From positions 19,945,511-20,009,510 of the forward strand of contig CM038467.1 in the NCBI GenBank assembly GCA_021464415.1: a stretch of DNA of 64,000 nucleotides, written 5' to 3'. This document shows, piece by piece, positions 59,993-64,000 of the stretch. The translations under genes and the position numbers were made by a program. How positions within the stretch are numbered: the first letter of the stretch is position 1; each line of letters starts with the position of its first letter. This DNA comes from Lonicera japonica. Its lineage: Eukaryota > Streptophyta > Magnoliopsida > Dipsacales > Caprifoliaceae. The notes below the pieces were generated by a model, which did not search any database, had not been told where the DNA came from, and saw only the letters and a program-made list of their open reading frames with translations.

Positions 59993-61239
59993 ATTTAGAG
60001 ATAGAAAATTGAGGAGGAGAGTATGGGGAGAAGTTAGCGGAAGAGATCTGGTGTGGGGCGGTGTTTGGGCAGCACCGGAGGAGGAGTTTTTTTGCACGAT
60101 TGATTAATTGAATCCGAGGGCAGTAACAGTGGGGACAATGAGGGGCTCCGACTCGCCGCTGAGATGCGAGTCATATCGGGTCTACCAATTTATGACCCCA
60201 CCAATATCGGGTCAAAATTATTTTGTTAGTTATATTATCTTTTTCAAATTTTCAATTTAGTTCTTTTCTTATATTTTGCCTTCTTTTCTTCGTCGAGAGT
60301 TCATTTCACAAGCTGTTCACACCGATTACTACGCACTTCGATTATCTTTTTTTTTTTTTTATAGAAGGTGCTAATTATTGATTGTTAGGGTTCATTTGAT
60401 AAGAATAAGAAAAAAAAAACCAGTTAATTTTTGTAAAAAGTTAAAAAATAAGTTGAGACATATGGAGAAATGTCTTTCTACTTCGTAATTTTTTTATGAA
60501 TTTTTTTTTTAATTGTTGAGGAAGAAAAAATTTTCACAAAAAAATTACGAAAAAATATATAACATCTACTCATAAAATAAACAAGTGACAAAACTAAGTT
60601 CGTTTCTATGTACAATATTGTGTAATATTTGAAGTGGGATGCAATATTGTGTAGCGTGAGGCCTCCAAATGCCACATTGTGTCATATTTTGGGTGTTTCT
60701 CTCTCCTACATTTATATATCTCTCATATTTTTACTCCATTTCATACACTTTCTCTTAAAATATCACGTATTATTTATTTTATCTCATATCTCTTTTTACA
60801 GTACTACTGTTTTAACATTCAAATATGTAAAATAAATATACATCATTTATCACACCACTAAGTTCATCTTGTAAATGCCCTTACTCAATATTTTATTTAA
60901 AAAATAATTTCTATAGTAGAGAAGAGTAAGATTCTGAATAATTATTTATATAAAAAGCTAAAATTATTATTCAAGATACTGAACAAATCAATTAAAATAA
61001 TATTTAATACTATTTTAGTAAATGCACTCAAATTTACTAAGATAATATTATTTATTTTGTTAAAAATTCTATTGCAGTTTTTCATTAGAAAAACAAAGAA
61101 AAAAACTAGAAAGTAAAGACATAGTGAGAATAAAAGGTTGCGGCAAAAAATTATATTGGAAGAGTACGCAGAAGATATTGCAAAGGAAAAGATGGTAGAG
61201 ATGAAATAAGGGTAATGCGCACACGAGAATGTTATTTAA
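59713..61239. other. Promoter side of the ceramide synthase gene and spacer
   Basis: A (GA)n tract at 59960-59989 lies about 250 bp upstream of the start codon. It would read as a (CT)n tract in the minus-strand leader, as in many plant 5' regions. No TATA box stands out. Beyond 60200 I see AT-rich spacer only. Confidence 0.45.
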
Positions 61240-61348
61240 GATCAATTGGACTATTCACAGTCGATAAATAAATAGATCAATGGGACTATTCACTCCCAGT
61301 TGATAAATAAATAGATCAATGGGACTATTCACAGTCGATAAATAAATA
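61240..61348. repeat. Minisatellite, three units of 35-39 bp
   Basis: Three copies of gatcaa(t/t)gggactattcac followed by gataaataaata start at 61240, 61275 and 61314. The middle unit has a 4-bp insertion. Confidence 0.85.
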
Positions 61349-64000
61349 ATTCATGACAAACAATTCCCAATTAATGACAGTTGAGATTCACCTTCATAAC
61401 ATTAGTTTAGTTTCACGCTAATAATTAACTCGCACATTGTGTATACATATGTTATTTTTATGTGCATTCAAATATAATAATATAATATAAAATAAAATAA
61501 ATAAAACGCCCTTAATTCAATGATTAACATGCTAAATAAATTTTCTTTTGCCCATTGTCAAGGAAACAAATAAAAAGATTACAAAGTTAATGGTTTGTAA
61601 CCTAGTGATACTCTATTTAGTCTTGTATTAAAGATACTACAAGTTCAAAATTTATAGATTTGAATTCGAATTTAATAAAGTGGTTTGTCCACTTTCTTGT
61701 TGGTTATTAGTGATATATTTATCTCAGATATATGCGCGGTATTAATGATATGTTTATCTCTTATACGAGTATGGTATGGTTCGTAGTAGTTGGTGACAAG
61801 TAAAACTTGTTTATTCATCTGTTTAATTAATAAATTATTTAATTATTAATAATTATTTTTGATAGGAATGATTAATCAAAAAAATAAATAAAAAGATTAT
61901 GAAAGTTTTTCCCTCGTAAAAACCACTAACTTACCAAGATAAAAGGTAGAAAATTGGGGTGGAAAGATCAGAACGGTGCCAATGTGGTTGTCTGGAATAC
62001 GACGAAGAGATCAGTGCCGTCTCTGTTCGTTGTCAAAGGACCTTTCCGATCATGTAATTACTCTCAATCAAACGATTGTTTATGTTGTATTATAACAAAT
62101 GAATGCATGTAATTTAAGAGTGATCTACCGAAAACCTAATATAATGCCTAGTACTGATGAACAGATGAACCTTAATTCACTCATTCCACTTAAAACTATG
62201 TAGAGTGATTAATTGTATCAATATATATATATATATATGTGTTGTGTATCCCTCTAGAAGCAAGTACAAGGGTTTGTTTGTTTTGGGAATGGAATGGGCG
62301 TCCTAGACTCTTGTAAAGCTTTTTTCCTAGTATTTAGGATGCTTTGCCAATTTTTGGTTTAGACATGAATTTTTCTTTCCTGAAACGTAAAATCATCTCT
62401 CTATATTTGATTCAAACAAAAATATGAATGAAATATATGTGAATTACTAAAATGTTATTCATTCTAACGTTATTCAATCTATAAAATTAAAAGGCGAGTC
62501 CTAACAATTTTACAAAGGTAAAACTTAATATTTTATTGTTAAGAATTGTGAAAAGTCGTTGTATGTATTTAATAAAAACAAAAATAATAATATAAAACAA
62601 AAAGTTTAAAAACAATTATTTTTTCCTTTCAAAGATAATATAAATGAAAAAAAGTTTTTGTCTTGGCAAGTAAAAGGAGGAAATTTTAGGAGAAAATCTA
62701 GTAGAGAATACCTAGAGTAATCCTCTATTTTCATCCATTTAAGAGGGAAAACTTTGAAGGAATACTCCATTGAATGATGCATTTCTAGGCTAAAACTCAA
62801 ACCAAACATTGGAATCATTCTTGAGTGAAATACTGAAATGTAGCATTCCAAGAATGATTTAAAACTCAAACCAAACGAGGCCTAAGTATATACCTGCAGC
62901 GTAACTTTCTGGAAAATATAAGACCAAAGTTTGAAGTGTTTGGTTTGTAATGCATACATAACATTGTTTATGTCCTACAGGAAAATTTTGTCACTGAGGA
63001 CTTGAATTGATCTTAGCACATTTTGTGAACTTGATTAACAGCTACATGAGAATAGCAGACGCTCACGTTGGCCTGTGCTACCTGAAATGCTAGAACCATC
63101 CACAAACCTAATAAGTATCTCACCCATGAGTAATATCATTAGGTTTGCTTCTGCAACCAAGATAAGCTGTTACTTAAGATTACCATAGAATGCATATTGA
63201 GAATGTTACCTTTTGGTTGTTAACTGTGTCATCAGCATCCTTAGTATTATATTCAGCAAGTTGTACAATGGAACTAGTTTTTTTTTTTCGTATGAGCAAT
63301 TATAACTTCTGCGTACAATTGAACGACTTATAGGTTTCAATTCTCATAGTATTTTAAAAGTAACACTCCCTCCCTTCCAAACTAAGTGTCACACAGAGTT
63401 GAGGGACAACAAGAGGTTGAGGATTGGAAACCTAATATAAGAAGTAGAAAAAGAAAGGAATATAGTGAGAGTTAGATACTTCATCCATGTAGTACATATA
63501 TAGGAGAGAAAATAGAATATCTGATTTTGAAAATTCTTAAGAATTCATTAATTTCAGCTTAACCATTGATCAAAAACAAAACTTATTTATTCATCGTATT
63601 ACTTGGTACATTGCAGTTCGTTGGATGTTTTCCTAATATTGCCTACACAGTTTGAATATATTTATGTCCATTCTTACCTCTATCCCGCACTTTTTTAGTT
63701 GTATCCTTCTTACTATTTTTTTAATACTGATTTCACATAGACTTCCGTCCTTTTTCTGTACCTGTCCTTCGTTTGGTTTCACACCACAAACTACTTAGTG
63801 GAAGAGTTATCATCTTTGGGTTTTGTGAATTTCCACTACAGAAGGGCATCTGTGTCAAATTCATCTCGGGAAAAAATCAGCAGAAGATTTGAGCCTGTGT
63901 GGCCTGTCATAGGGTTTCACTTGTTAATCGGATTAGTGCTACCCTGTCCTGTGGGTGTGATGGTGATAAAAAATTGCACCGTGCAACTTTCCTGCTAGAC
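61349..64000. other. Intergenic to right edge
   Basis: No gene is supported. A degenerate Tourist-like element may span about 62269-62881, with the right complement reading ggcctcgtttggtttgagtt. A Stowaway-like left end (ctcccttccaaactaagtgt) starts near 63366, without a clear partner. A tRNA-like SINE relic may lie at 61590-61680. A (TA)n tract runs about 62220-62240. Confidence 0.4.

Overview
The window is nuclear DNA of a flowering plant, most likely a dicot. It is AT-rich, its genes are split by AT-rich GT/AG introns, and the recognisable proteins align by eye with Arabidopsis families. Many small non-autonomous DNA transposons sit in introns and spacers. No bacterial, organellar, viral or CRISPR content was seen. 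I cannot name the species.

Six protein genes and one tRNA gene are supported. From left to right: RAD54, a recombination translocase (minus, 5842-19689, 21 coding exons, 958 aa); a CML30-like calcium sensor (minus, 23968-24525, intronless); tRNA-Arg(CCT) (plus, 28114-28186); the KEOPS subunit Cgi121/TPRKB (plus, CDS 30481-34053, 6 coding exons, 171 aa); a DEM/CYPRO4-type VID27-domain protein (minus, 35032-38065, 2 exons, 639 aa); an ERF109-like AP2/ERF transcription factor (minus, 46330-47130, 266 aa); and a LOH2/ASC1-like ceramide synthase (minus, 51840-59712, 6 exons, 289 aa). Multi-exon models were built by hand. Every junction keeps frame and uses GT/AG.

Mobile DNA explains much of the rest. 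Elements supported by target-site duplications are: a SINE, and a hAT-like element in a second intron, in RAD54; a Mutator-like element with a captured leucine-rich-repeat fragment in the ceramide synthase; a hAT-like element in the Cgi121 gene; Tourist-like MITEs at 1884-3327 (with another element nested inside), 22526-22919 and 49676-50310; and hAT-like elements at 20124-20542 and 50714-51416. A decayed LINE lies antisense in RAD54 intron 13. Several Stowaway-like MITEs are also present.

The genes do not form a pathway. The most interesting structures are an inverted pseudo-copy of RAD54 exon 20 upstream of exon 19, the Pack-MULE-like element, the repeated local tandem duplications in and around Cgi121, a possible upstream ORF whose stop would overlap the Cgi121 start codon, and the closeness of a KEOPS gene to a tRNA of the class KEOPS modifies. 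I found no convincing undescribed multigene system.
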